Shown in pieces: positions 1 to 7,458 of a DNA stretch of 39,782 nt (position 1 is the first letter of the stretch; the number at the start of each line of letters is the position of its first letter). Source of the DNA: Candidatus Methylomirabilota bacterium (lineage in GTDB: Bacteria > Methylomirabilota > Methylomirabilia > Methylomirabilales > 2-02-FULL-66-22); the NCBI GenBank assembly GCA_026387775.1, contig JAPLLC010000120.1, positions 1 through 39,782 on the forward strand. Reading direction: 5' to 3'. A program made the translations under genes and the position numbers. Under the pieces are notes generated by a model that was not told where the DNA came from, made no database searches, and was given only the letters and a program-made list of their open reading frames with translations.

Positions 1-2
1 AG

Positions 3-251
3 GTCCGCGGTCTGGGACTGCTGGTCGGCGTGGAGCTCGTGGCGGACCGCGCCACCAAGGCCGCCTTGGATCCCGCCACGCAGGCCATCGGCAAGCTGAA
101 GGCCGCCCTGGAGGCCCGCGGGGTCTTTACCCGGAACATGCGCGACATCTTCGCCTTCGCCCCGCCCCTGGTGATCACCGCGGCGCAGGTGGACACGCTG
201 GTGGAGAGCATGCGGGGCGCCCTCACGGCGGTCCTGCCCGAGCGGGCATAA
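3..251 (+). CDS. Class III aminotransferase, C-terminal fragment (5' end outside window)
   Basis: Only the last 82 codons are present; the reading frame is open from base 3 to the TAA at 249-251. The fragment opens with the RGLGLLVGVEL segment and continues through a helix (AIGKLKAALEARGVF) and a FAPPLVIT strand. This is the usual C-terminal small domain of PLP-dependent class III (omega-) aminotransferases, where the first segment follows the PLP-lysine half and the APPL..T stretch ends the fold. The catalytic lysine lies upstream of the window, so the substrate cannot be judged. The gene runs in the same direction as the regulator at 1044, but about 790 bases separate them, so they are probably separate transcription units. 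Confidence 0.85.
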   Translation, partial: VRGLGLLVGVELVADRATKAALDPATQAIGKLKAALEARGVFTRNMRDIFAFAPPLVITAAQVDTLVESMRGALTAVLPERA

Positions 252-485
252 GCGTCGGCGGCATGCGCGCCGTTCGGCGCCCTCACGTGCCGGCCGCTCG
301 GCGAATACCACCCAGGCTGTCACCCGAGCGGGCGGGCGCTGTGAGACGCCAAGGGCTGGCAGGGGCCACAGCGGGTTCCGCCCAGACTTTGACAATTCCG
401 GGGATATGAGAAAACCTCCCGCACGCGAACCGCTCAAGGCGCACGTGACGGGAAGCTTTCGGGGGACGGAATCCAAGGCGTAGCT

Positions 486-521
486 CACACCGCCTGGGAC
501 TGCAAAGTCCCACGGGGTGTG
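486..521. other. Long hairpin with GCAA tetraloop
   Basis: A perfect 7-bp stem (TGGGACT 495-501 with AGTCCCA 506-512) closes a GCAA loop. It continues outward through two bulged bases (492 and 513) into CACACC (486-491) pairing with GGTGTG (516-521). A GNRA loop on a 15-bp imperfect stem is typical of structured RNA. There is no T-tract after it, so it is not an intrinsic terminator of the aminotransferase gene, and no RNA family was recognised. Confidence 0.45.
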
Positions 522-925
522 GATCCCGAAGTGTCGACGGAAGACGCTGGACCGGCCAGCTCCGGCGGCACGTGGGGACGGTCGTGTGAGAGGTAGCGCG
601 GCAACAGAAGTGCGAGGTGGTGAATCTCTGGGCACCTCCTCTGTTCCGACCCTGCGGCGCCCTCGGGCTTCAACACCTCCTCCCGCTGCCCTGTGTCAGC
701 GCTTCCGAGAGCCAGCCCATTCGCGACTAAGGCCGCCGTGACAACGAATTGCCCGGGGAGTCGTGTTTGAGTGCTTGTACGGTCGGGTAGAGTGAACCGG
801 CCAAAACCCTGCATCGAACGGCCACTGAAACCATCACGCCGAATCGTCCCGCCTCCACCCCAGGATCGCGAAGCTCTTGCCGATGGTCAATTCGCACAAG
901 GGCCACCTCGACAACGCAAAAATAC

Positions 926-954
926 TTGACAGGACTTGGTGTACTGTTTACCAT
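926..954 (+). promoter_or_regulatory. Sigma70-type promoter with overlapping GntR-like operator
   Basis: TTGACA (926-931) is followed after 17 bases by TACCAT (949-954). Over the spacer and -10 lies an imperfect palindrome, TGGTGTAC-T-GTTTACCA (937-953), with TGGT/ACCA outer arms as in many GntR/FCD operators. It sits 90 bases upstream of the GntR gene, so autorepression is the simple reading. Bases matching the consensus are seen directly; binding is inferred. Confidence 0.5.
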
Positions 955-1043
955 GCCTGCCATTCATGCCATGGCAGATATGTTACTAATGATAATAAGT
1001 GCACATGGGGCATCGGTGAAGCGACGCGGGAGAGGATAAGAGC

Positions 1044-1721
1044 ATGAATGAGTCAAGGACTGTTGCGGACCGCGTCTATGGTGAGATGAGGGACAAGATC
1101 CTCTCCGGCGAGCTCGGGGCCGGCATGAGGCTTGTCCAGAGGAAACTCGCGATTGAGCACGGCGCCAGCATCATTCCGATCTCCGAGGCCTTGCGCCGGC
1201 TGGAGAGCGAAGGATTGGTGATCTGCCATGCCGGTCTCGGGGCGCAGGTCAAGACCTGGACTCCCGATGATGTGACCGGCATTCACCTCCTCAGAGAATT
1301 TCTGGAAGGCGCGACGTCCAGGCTCTTTGCAGAGAAGGCCAGTCCGGCCGAGTGCCTGACCCTGAAGGAGTTGGGCCAGCGGTACGACGAATGCCTTGCT
1401 GAAGAGGACCCCATGGTGATGATCCGCGCCGACATCGATCTGCATCTTTACATCGCCAAGCACTCCAAGTCGCCCACTTTGGCTCAGTTCGCAGAAAACC
1501 TCTGCACCATCACCATCACCATGAAGAATGCCCTCTGGAGGTCGAAGAAGCAAGGACCGAGACCCAGGCGCGAGCCGGGCATCCACGATGCGTTGATCGC
1601 AGCGATCACGACACGCGATCCTGATGCGGCAGAGCAAGCTGCGCGCGCCCATGCCCGGGAAGCTCTCGATGTGTTTCTGTGTCATATGGGAAGCGAGGCA
1701 CTCTCGGCGGAATCCATCTGA
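1044..1721 (+). CDS. GntR family transcriptional regulator, FCD (FadR) subfamily
   Basis: This 225-aa protein has an N-terminal winged helix (about residues 5-70) ending in EALRRLESEGLV, the GntR recognition-helix signature. The usual SRTPVREAL is changed to SIIPISEAL, so operator preference may be unusual. Residues 75-215 form an all-helical FCD ligand domain. D130, H134, H181 and H203 match the metal/carboxylate-binding positions of the family, so the likely effector is a small organic acid or sugar acid. A purine-rich ribosome site (GGGAGAGG) precedes the ATG. The gene opens the catabolic block and probably controls both itself, through the operator at 937-953, and the SDR-transketolase genes downstream. 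Its stop codon lies at the edge of the 25-bp repeat shared with the SDR gene, so its C-terminus may have been altered by recombination. Confidence 0.9.
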   Translation: MNESRTVADRVYGEMRDKILSGELGAGMRLVQRKLAIEHGASIIPISEALRRLESEGLVICHAGLGAQVKTWTPDDVTGIHLLREFLEGATSRLFAEKASPAECLTLKELGQRYDECLAEEDPMVMIRADIDLHLYIAKHSKSPTLAQFAENLCTITITMKNALWRSKKQGPRPRREPGIHDALIAAITTRDPDAAEQAARAHAREALDVFLCHMGSEALSAESI

Positions 1722-1725
1722 GCAG

Positions 1726-1750
1726 AAAGCCCACCTCCTGCCGCCGGAGG
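1726..1750 (+). repeat. 25-bp direct repeat, copy 1 (intergenic)
   Basis: These 25 bases are identical to 2404-2428 inside the SDR gene that follows. Weaker similarity extends on both sides: CTGA before the repeat, and AACCG followed by a TCGTG block after it. The intergenic copy therefore looks like a leftover of the 3' part of an SDR gene. Confidence 0.75.
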
Positions 1751-1791
1751 GACAACCGCTCGTGGGTCCTACTTGAGATAAGGAGGACGGA

Positions 1792-2520
1792 ATGCTTCTG
1801 AAAGACAAGGTCGCGTTGGTCACCGGGGCGGGCCGGGGCATTGGGAAAGCGATCAGCTTGAAACTTGCGGAGGAGGGCGCGAGCCTGATCCTGTGCTCGC
1901 GAACCGCCTCGCAGCTGCAAGAAGTGACCGCCGCCATACGGTCCGCCGGTCGGCCCTGCATGAGCGGTGTGGTGGACGTCGCCAAGGAGGAGGAGGTTAC
2001 ACGGTTCGTGAAGGACGGACTGGACCAATTCGGTCGGATCGACATCCTTGTGAATAACGCCGGCATCTCGAAGCCCAAGCCGTTTCTTGAGACGTCGAAC
2101 GCAGACTGGGACGAAAACATCAATGTCAACCTGAAAGGGGCCGTCTTCTGTACGCGAGCAGTCCTCCCGGGCATGCTTGAAAGGGGATCGGGCACGGTGA
2201 TCAACATTGCCTCTGCCGCGGGACTGCGTGGCTTGCCGGGAAGCATCGCCTACACTGCGTCAAAAGCGGCTGTGATCGGGCTGAGTCACGCGCTTGCAGA
2301 AGAGGTTGGACAGAGGGGAATTCGTGTAAACGTAATTTGTCCAGGGCCGATCAAGACGGAACTCCTTGACAACTCCCCCGTCAAAGACTTTGTCCTGAAG
2401 AACAAAGCCCACCTCCTGCCGCCGGAGGACGTGGCGGGAACCGTCGTGTACCTCGCGTCGAATCTGTCGGGTGGGCTGAACAGCCAGATGATTTGCGTGC
2501 GCAACTCGAATCGCTGGTAA
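1792..2520 (+). CDS. Short-chain dehydrogenase/reductase (classical SDR)
   Basis: This 242-aa NAD(P)-dependent oxidoreductase has the complete classical SDR set. The cofactor motif TGAGRGIG is at 11-18, D62 comes before the adenine pocket, and NNAG is at 88-91. The catalytic residues are N113, S141, Y154 and K158, and a PGP block follows. R37 after the second strand suggests NADP(H), but this is not certain. A strong ribosome site (AAGGAGG) lies just before the ATG. The C-terminus ends in RNSNRW in place of the common VDGG end, which is seen in some sugar/polyol SDRs. It sits between the GntR regulator and the split transketolase, so it probably oxidises or reduces a sugar, polyol or keto-sugar intermediate. 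Bases 2404-2428 are repeated upstream of the gene. Confidence 0.9.
   Translation: MLLKDKVALVTGAGRGIGKAISLKLAEEGASLILCSRTASQLQEVTAAIRSAGRPCMSGVVDVAKEEEVTRFVKDGLDQFGRIDILVNNAGISKPKPFLETSNADWDENINVNLKGAVFCTRAVLPGMLERGSGTVINIASAAGLRGLPGSIAYTASKAAVIGLSHALAEEVGQRGIRVNVICPGPIKTELLDNSPVKDFVLKNKAHLLPPEDVAGTVVYLASNLSGGLNSQMICVRNSNRW
2404..2428 (+). repeat. 25-bp direct repeat, copy 2 (inside SDR gene)
   Basis: Perfect copy of 1726-1750. Here it encodes KAHLLPPED, part of the normal SDR C-terminal region, so this is the parental copy. Confidence 0.75.
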
Positions 2521-2595
2521 ATGAATTCTACAGGGGCGCTGGCTGCTGAGAACGACACAGGATTCCAATGAGGCAAGAACGGGAGACCGCGCGTC

Positions 2596-3435
2596 ATGAG
2601 CGAGCAGGGGGAAGGATCGATTCGAATACTCCAAGAAAAGGCCAAAATCACCCGCAAGCATATCATTCAAATGATTGGAAAAGCGGGAAGTGGCCATGTG
2701 GGCCCTGCACTGAGCTGCGCCGATATCATCTCGGCACTCTACTTCAATGTCTTGAGACTCGATCCAAAGGATCCCCAGTGGGAAGACCGGGACCGCTTCA
2801 TTTTGAGCAAGGCGCACGGGTGCGCCGCACAGTATGCAGTCTTGGCGGAAAGGGGCTTCTTTCCCGTTGAGGTGTTGGATACGTTCTGCCAGCTCGATAG
2901 CATCCTCGGAGGGCACCCGGATATGCTCAAGGTTCCAGGCATTGAGGCTTCAACCGGTTCTCTTGGCCACGGATTATCAATTGGAGTGGGGATGGCCATT
3001 GCCGGGAAGGTGGATCGTAAGGGTTACCGGGTCTTTGTCCTCCTCGGCGACGGAGAGAATGATGAAGGGGCTGTTTGGGAAGGGGCGATGGCAGCAAGCC
3101 ACTACGGGTTGGGTAACCTGATCGCCATAATAGATAGGAATCGGCTTCAGGTCGATGGGTGGACCGAAGAGGTAATGAACCCTGAACCCCTGGCTGACAA
3201 GTGGAGAAGCTTTGGATGGTTCGTTCAGGAGATAAATGGGCACGACATGAATGAAATTCTGCGGGCTCTCGATGTAGCTGCATCGGGGAGAGAAAGGCCG
3301 GCTGCCATTATCGCCAATACCGTGAAAGGGAAGGGCGTATCGTTCATGGAGAACAAAGTGGATTGGCATTATCGAGGACTTTCCGCGCGGGAAACCACGC
3401 AAGCCCTCAGCGAGCTGGAATTGGTGGAAGGGTAA
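2596..3435 (+). CDS. Transketolase-like protein, N-terminal (ThDP-binding) subunit
   Basis: This 279-aa protein matches the N-terminal half of transketolase, encoded as a separate subunit. It has the GKAGSGHVGPALSCADI opening, SKAHG, and GHPDM followed by STGSLGHGLSIGVGMA. The ThDP/Mg site GDGENDEGAVWEGAMAAS ends in IIDRN, and there is a late TVKGKG loop. The catalytic histidines of the family correspond to SGH, KAH and LGHG. Split transketolases of this size occur in central metabolism of many bacteria and archaea, but also in dedicated pathways (apulose-4-phosphate transketolase, sulfoquinovose transketolase). Here the subunit is inside a sugar import/oxidation block behind a GntR regulator, so a dedicated two-carbon transfer on the pathway's ketose is more likely than a housekeeping role. 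The ribosome site is weak (CGGGAGA). Confidence 0.9.
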   Translation: MSEQGEGSIRILQEKAKITRKHIIQMIGKAGSGHVGPALSCADIISALYFNVLRLDPKDPQWEDRDRFILSKAHGCAAQYAVLAERGFFPVEVLDTFCQLDSILGGHPDMLKVPGIEASTGSLGHGLSIGVGMAIAGKVDRKGYRVFVLLGDGENDEGAVWEGAMAASHYGLGNLIAIIDRNRLQVDGWTEEVMNPEPLADKWRSFGWFVQEINGHDMNEILRALDVAASGRERPAAIIANTVKGKGVSFMENKVDWHYRGLSARETTQALSELELVEG

Positions 3436-3440
3436 TCGAG

Positions 3441-4364
3441 ATGAGAGTGCAATGGGCCAATACGATGCTCGAGCTGGCCAAGCGCGACGAGAAAATATTC
3501 GCCGTGACGGCTGACACTATTGGAGCACCGCTTGAGACATTCAGCCGGGAATTCCCCCAGCGGTTCATCGATGTGGGGGTGGCCGAGGCGAACATGGTCG
3601 GAATATCGGCCGGTCTCGCCCTCTGCGGAAAGATTCCGTTTGCCGCAACGATTGCGGCGTTTGCCTCGATGCGGTGCTACGAGCAGATTCGAACGGATGT
3701 CTGCTACCAGAATCTCAACGTGAAGATCGTGGGCGTTGGGGGCGGTCTGAAGTATGGAGTTCTAGGGGCAACCCATCATGCCATAGAAGACATCGCCATC
3801 ATGCGAGCCCTTCCGAACATGACCATCGTGGTTCCAGCAGACGGGCTGGAAACCCGGAAAGCCACCGCCGCGCTCGTGAAACACCACGGGCCGGCATATC
3901 TTCGACTGGGAAGGGCCGGGGAGCCCGACGTTTACAAAGAAGACTATGATTTCCAGATCGGCAAGGCGGTTACCCTAAGAGCCGGGGATGATATTTCTCT
4001 CATCTCAATGGGTCTTATTTTGCCCAATGTCCTAGAGGCCGAAGAGAAGCTGCGGGAAAAGGGAATTAAGGCCCGGGTCATCAATATGCATACAATTAAA
4101 CCTATCGATAGGGAAACTATCCTGAAAGCGGGGCGGGACACGGGCGCGATAATCAGCGTGGAAGAGCATAGCATCATCGGCGGGCTCGGTAGTGCCATCG
4201 CGGAGATTTTGGCCGAGGAACAACTTTCAGTTCCATTTAGGAGGATCGGCCTTCGGGATCTCTTCAGTGGTGTCGGGACGCCGGACCAGTTGTGGGAAAA
4301 GTACGGAATGGGAGCGTCCCACATCACGAATGCCGCAGAAGAACTTTTCCGATCAAAGCGGTAA
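3441..4364 (+). CDS. Transketolase-like protein, C-terminal (pyrimidine-binding) subunit
   Basis: This 307-aa protein is the partner of the gene before it, which ends 5 bases upstream. The ATG at 3441 is chosen because GGAAGGG lies just ahead of it and because family members start at this point; an in-frame upstream extension to 3363 would overlap the first subunit. It carries the pyrimidine domain (about 3-165) with VTADTIGAP, RFIDVGVAEANMVGISAGLAL (the E of VAEAN activates ThDP) and GATHHAIEDIAIMRALPNM. A C-terminal transketolase domain follows, with VEEHSIIGGLGSAIAE. The two chains should form an alpha2beta2 enzyme transferring a ketol unit between sugar phosphates. Confidence 0.9.
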   Translation: MRVQWANTMLELAKRDEKIFAVTADTIGAPLETFSREFPQRFIDVGVAEANMVGISAGLALCGKIPFAATIAAFASMRCYEQIRTDVCYQNLNVKIVGVGGGLKYGVLGATHHAIEDIAIMRALPNMTIVVPADGLETRKATAALVKHHGPAYLRLGRAGEPDVYKEDYDFQIGKAVTLRAGDDISLISMGLILPNVLEAEEKLREKGIKARVINMHTIKPIDRETILKAGRDTGAIISVEEHSIIGGLGSAIAEILAEEQLSVPFRRIGLRDLFSGVGTPDQLWEKYGMGASHITNAAEELFRSKR

Positions 4365-4398
4365 CTCTCTTCACCTATCGGGAGAAAGGGGTAGCGCG

Positions 4399-4779
4399 AT
4401 GCTGAAGAAGATTGAGCATGTTGGCATTCAGGTTCGGGACCTGGACCGGTCGATCAAGTTCTACACTGAGGTCCTTGGGCTCACGCTGCGCCAGCGGGTT
4501 CAACTGAACGAGACGACGGAGCTGGCGTTCATGACCATGGGAGAGGGCACGAGCGAGATAGAGCTGATCCGCAAGACGACCGAGTACACTTACGCAAAGG
4601 AGAGCATCGTCCACCATCTGGGCTTTACGGTGGATGATCTGGCCGGCATGCTGGAGCGCCTGCGCAAGCATGGGGTGGAGTTGATCCACCAGCAGCCGCT
4701 CCCCCTGGAGAGACTGAGCGTCCGCATCGCCTTCTTCTGGGGGCCTGACGGTGAGAAGCTGGAGCTGGTGGAGCGATAG
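4399..4779 (+). CDS. VOC family (glyoxalase/dioxygenase fold) protein
   Basis: This 126-aa protein has two beta-alpha-beta-beta-beta modules. The first starts KKIEHVGIQVRDLDRSIKFYTEVLGL and the second HHLGFTVDDL. The usual four metal ligands are present: H7, E55, H73 and E122. A single-domain VOC enzyme such as lactoylglutathione lyase, methylmalonyl-CoA epimerase or a sugar-acid isomerase/epimerase would all look like this. The ATG at 4399 follows GGAGAAAGGGG. The gene is 34 bases behind the transketolase and 67 before the first Gfo/Idh gene, so it is probably co-transcribed. An epimerase or lyase step on an oxidised sugar would fit the context, but the reaction is not known. Confidence 0.88.
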   Translation: MLKKIEHVGIQVRDLDRSIKFYTEVLGLTLRQRVQLNETTELAFMTMGEGTSEIELIRKTTEYTYAKESIVHHLGFTVDDLAGMLERLRKHGVELIHQQPLPLERLSVRIAFFWGPDGEKLELVER

Positions 4780-4846
4780 GCTTCGGACTGGAGCGCGTCG
4801 GACAGTCGGGGTTAGGCCACATTCCGCGCAGTAACGAGGAGGAGTC

Positions 4847-6010
4847 ATGGCGAAGATACGTGTCGGGTTGATCGGTGTCGGCGGCATCGCGCGACTTCAC
4901 GCACAGGGTTACAAGGACAACCCGACGGGCGAGCTGTACGCCGTCTGCGACGTAGATGAAAGCCTGGTTCGGGAGCGGGCCCAGGAGTGGGGCGCCCAGC
5001 AGGCGTACACCGACTACCGGCAGCTCTTGGCCGACCCCAAGGTGGATGCGGTCGAGGTGATCACGCCCCACCACTTGCATGCCCCGATCGGCATCGCCGC
5101 CCTGGAGGCGGGTAAGCACGTCTCCATGCAGAAGCCCATGGCCATGAACGTGACGGAGTGCGACGCCCTCATCGAGGCGGCACGCCGTTCGGGGAAGCTC
5201 TTCCGCGTCTTCGAGAACTTCCGCTACTGCGCGCCCATGGTAAGGGCCAAGGAGTTATTGGACTCGGGGGCCATCGGCGAGCCGCTCTCCATCCGCATCA
5301 AGTTCATCCAGGGGTCGATGGGCAAAGGGTGGAAGGTTCCGTACAGCCGGTGGGCCTGGCGGTTCGACGAAGCCCAGAGTGGCGGCGGGCGGATCATGTT
5401 CGATGCCGGCTTTCACTACTTCGGCACGGCCATGTGGTTCCTGGGGGAGGTGGAGAAGGTCTACTCCTGGATCACCTACCGGCCGATTCGGCCTGAGCTG
5501 GCGAACCGCGGGGTGTCCCTGATCCGCGGGGTGGAGCATGTCGTGGGGGCCGCCGGGGCGCGGAAGGAGGAGGTCGCCGCTCCCGACGAGTGGCTCATCG
5601 ACAGTCCGGCTGTGGTGATCTGGAAGTACAAGAATGCGGAGAAGTACGGCACCTTTGAAGTCGTCACCTCCTACGACATCTTCGTGCGCTCCAAGTACAC
5701 GCCGGAGGACGAGTGGGTGGAGATCACGGGCAGCCGGGGCTTCATCTGGGTCAATCGAAACACCTCGCACCTCCTGGATCGGCCGCCGGTGGTGATGTAC
5801 CGCGACGGCGTGACGACCGAGTTCTCCGACATGGAAGCGGACTGGGGGGCCAGCTTCGTCGCCGGCGTGCACGATTTCACGGACGCGATCGTCCAGGGCC
5901 GCCAGCCGGCGTTGACGGGCGAGGAGGGGAGGGGAGTGATCCAGTTCTGCCAGGCCGCGCAGTTGTCGGCCAAGGAGGGGCGCGAGGTGCGCCCGGAGGA
6001 GATCCGGTAG
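4847..6010 (+). CDS. Gfo/Idh/MocA family NAD(P)-dependent oxidoreductase, paralogue A
   Basis: This 387-aa protein has an N-terminal Rossmann domain (GVGGIARLHAQGY from residue 10), followed by TPHHLH and a C-terminal alpha/beta sheet domain with GGGRIMFDAGFH (D186 and H190 of the DxGxH motif). The family's EKP motif carrying the catalytic lysine reads QKP here (Q95-K96-P97), so the lysine is kept. Such enzymes oxidise sugars, inositols, sugar acids or 1,5-anhydrosugars. A clear GAGGAGG ribosome site precedes the ATG. The gene at 9227 encodes a protein about 86% identical by my count, and the two genes flank the sugar importer. The protein differences cluster around the substrate pocket (for example 187-196), so the two may act on related substrates or form a mixed oligomer. 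Confidence 0.9.
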   Translation: MAKIRVGLIGVGGIARLHAQGYKDNPTGELYAVCDVDESLVRERAQEWGAQQAYTDYRQLLADPKVDAVEVITPHHLHAPIGIAALEAGKHVSMQKPMAMNVTECDALIEAARRSGKLFRVFENFRYCAPMVRAKELLDSGAIGEPLSIRIKFIQGSMGKGWKVPYSRWAWRFDEAQSGGGRIMFDAGFHYFGTAMWFLGEVEKVYSWITYRPIRPELANRGVSLIRGVEHVVGAAGARKEEVAAPDEWLIDSPAVVIWKYKNAEKYGTFEVVTSYDIFVRSKYTPEDEWVEITGSRGFIWVNRNTSHLLDRPPVVMYRDGVTTEFSDMEADWGASFVAGVHDFTDAIVQGRQPALTGEEGRGVIQFCQAAQLSAKEGREVRPEEIR

Positions 6011-6183
6011 ATACCAAGGTGGTATCACTGGTCAGGGCCGCGTATCGGTATTGAGTTAGGTCGGAAGGGCCGGAGGGTGCGGTAGCATCGAAGGGAGGTG
6101 AAATCCTCGGGGAGCGATGTACGCTTCTGGTGGTTGTGGGTAGTGATGGCGGCAAGAAAACACTTGGCAAGGAGGGACACGCC

Positions 6184-7458
6184 ATGAAGCTGGCAAGGGT
6201 CTGGAGGAGCTGCGCGGTGTGGGCTGTGATCGCACTGGCGCTTCCGCTCTTCGTACTGACCGCTCGTCCTGGATTCTGCGGGGAGATCACCCTGCTCACG
6301 AACTCGCACTTCGTGCCGGCGTTTGAAACAGAGCTGAGGAAGCAGGTTGACGCGTGGGGGAAGCTGAAGGGTGTGCCGACCCGGGTGGACTTCGTCGCCT
6401 CGGGCGAGTTCAACGCCAAGATGGTATCGGAGGCCGAGACCAAGGCGGGTCATGATATCGTGGTCATCAAGCAGCAACAGCCCGCCCTGTTCAAGGACAG
6501 CCTGGTGGATCAGGATGCCCTCGCCGCCGAGCTGGGGGCCCTGCACGGGGGGTGGCTGCCGATCGCGGAACAGGCGTTCGTCGATGGCCATTGGAAGTCC
6601 ATTCCCTTCTATCACCAGTCCTTTCCTGCGGTCTACCGCACGGACCTCTTGAAGGAGGTGGGGTATACGCGGGAGCAGGTGCACAACCTGACCTGGGATC
6701 AGCTCCTGGAAGCGGCCAAGAAGCTCCACGCCAAGGGGAAGCCCGTCGCCTTCGCCATCAGCCAGACCGATGATGCCGACAACAACCTCTACATGCTGCT
6801 CTGGTCGTTCGGTGGCTCCACCGTGGACAAGGACGGGAAGGTCGCCATCAACTCGCCCGGGACCGCGAAGGCCATCGAGTACGTGAAGGAGATCGCCAAG
6901 TACATGCCTCGCGATGTCATGGGGTGGGATGACGCCGGCAACAACCGCTTCATGCTCTCGGGTCAGGGATCGTACACCTTCAATCCCCCCAGCGTCTGGG
7001 CCACCGCGGAGAAGGATGTGCCGGCCCTGAAGGGGCTGCTCGACCACGCCCCCGTCCCCGGCGGGCCGGCCGGGCGGTTCCGCACCACGACGGCATTCTT
7101 CCTGTCGACCTGGAAGTTCAAGGCCTCCCCCCTGGCGACAGACCTGATCCGGTTCCTCATGCAGAAGAACAACTATCAGGCGCAGCTCGAGGCGACCTGG
7201 GGCTACAATCAGCCGCTCGGCAAGGGATTCTCAACGCTCCCCATCTGGCGGACCAACGCGCCCCTGAACGCCTACGAGCCGGTCGTCGAAACGCTCGCCC
7301 CCATGGGCTGGCCCGGCCCGGCGGAGAAGGGGGCGGCCGCCGTGAAGGCCTGGGCGATGCACATTGTCCCGGTGATGTTCGCGAAGGCCGTCACCGGCAC
7401 CCCGACCGCGGAGGCGATTCGATGGGCCGAGAACGAACTGCAGCAGTTGTACCGGTAG
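6184..7458 (+). CDS. ABC sugar importer, family 1 solute-binding protein
   Basis: This 424-aa precursor has a basic N-terminus, a hydrophobic stretch (about 12-28) and a likely cleavage site near FCG/EITLL. The mature protein resembles the carbohydrate (CUT1) binding-protein family, with EITLLTNSHFVPAFETELRKQ, a FNAKMVSEAETKAGHDIVVI core and a hinge at SIPFYHQSFPAVYRTDLLKEVGY. The start at 6184 is chosen for AAGGAGGG eight bases upstream and because it begins the signal peptide; an upstream in-frame extension lacks both. The permease gene at 7422 overlaps the 3' end by 37 bases, and a perfect GC hairpin starts 7 bases after the stop. The ligand is unknown and is probably a sugar or polyol handled by the neighbouring Gfo/Idh enzymes. 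Confidence 0.9.
   Translation: MKLARVWRSCAVWAVIALALPLFVLTARPGFCGEITLLTNSHFVPAFETELRKQVDAWGKLKGVPTRVDFVASGEFNAKMVSEAETKAGHDIVVIKQQQPALFKDSLVDQDALAAELGALHGGWLPIAEQAFVDGHWKSIPFYHQSFPAVYRTDLLKEVGYTREQVHNLTWDQLLEAAKKLHAKGKPVAFAISQTDDADNNLYMLLWSFGGSTVDKDGKVAINSPGTAKAIEYVKEIAKYMPRDVMGWDDAGNNRFMLSGQGSYTFNPPSVWATAEKDVPALKGLLDHAPVPGGPAGRFRTTTAFFLSTWKFKASPLATDLIRFLMQKNNYQAQLEATWGYNQPLGKGFSTLPIWRTNAPLNAYEPVVETLAPMGWPGPAEKGAAAVKAWAMHIVPVMFAKAVTGTPTAEAIRWAENELQQLYR

Larger units (their letters stand above)
252..1043. other. Long intergenic region without a convincing gene
   Basis: The open frames on both strands here have no recognisable protein motif, no ribosome binding site and composition like random GC-rich DNA. 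What can be seen is a long imperfect hairpin at 486-521 and, at the right end, a promoter and operator for the GntR gene (926-954). The part between 560 and 900 shows several short self-complementary stretches but no RNA family I can name. Confidence 0.5.

Noticed and set aside
360-700. Possible group II intron or retroelement RNA
   Set aside because: No recognisable domain V, no intron ends and no reverse transcriptase fragment; only isolated hairpins are visible.
1053-2246. A 397-codon open frame on the - strand opposite the GntR and SDR genes
   Set aside because: It has no family motif and no ribosome site, and it runs opposite two genes with complete motifs; long antisense frames are expected in GC-rich DNA.
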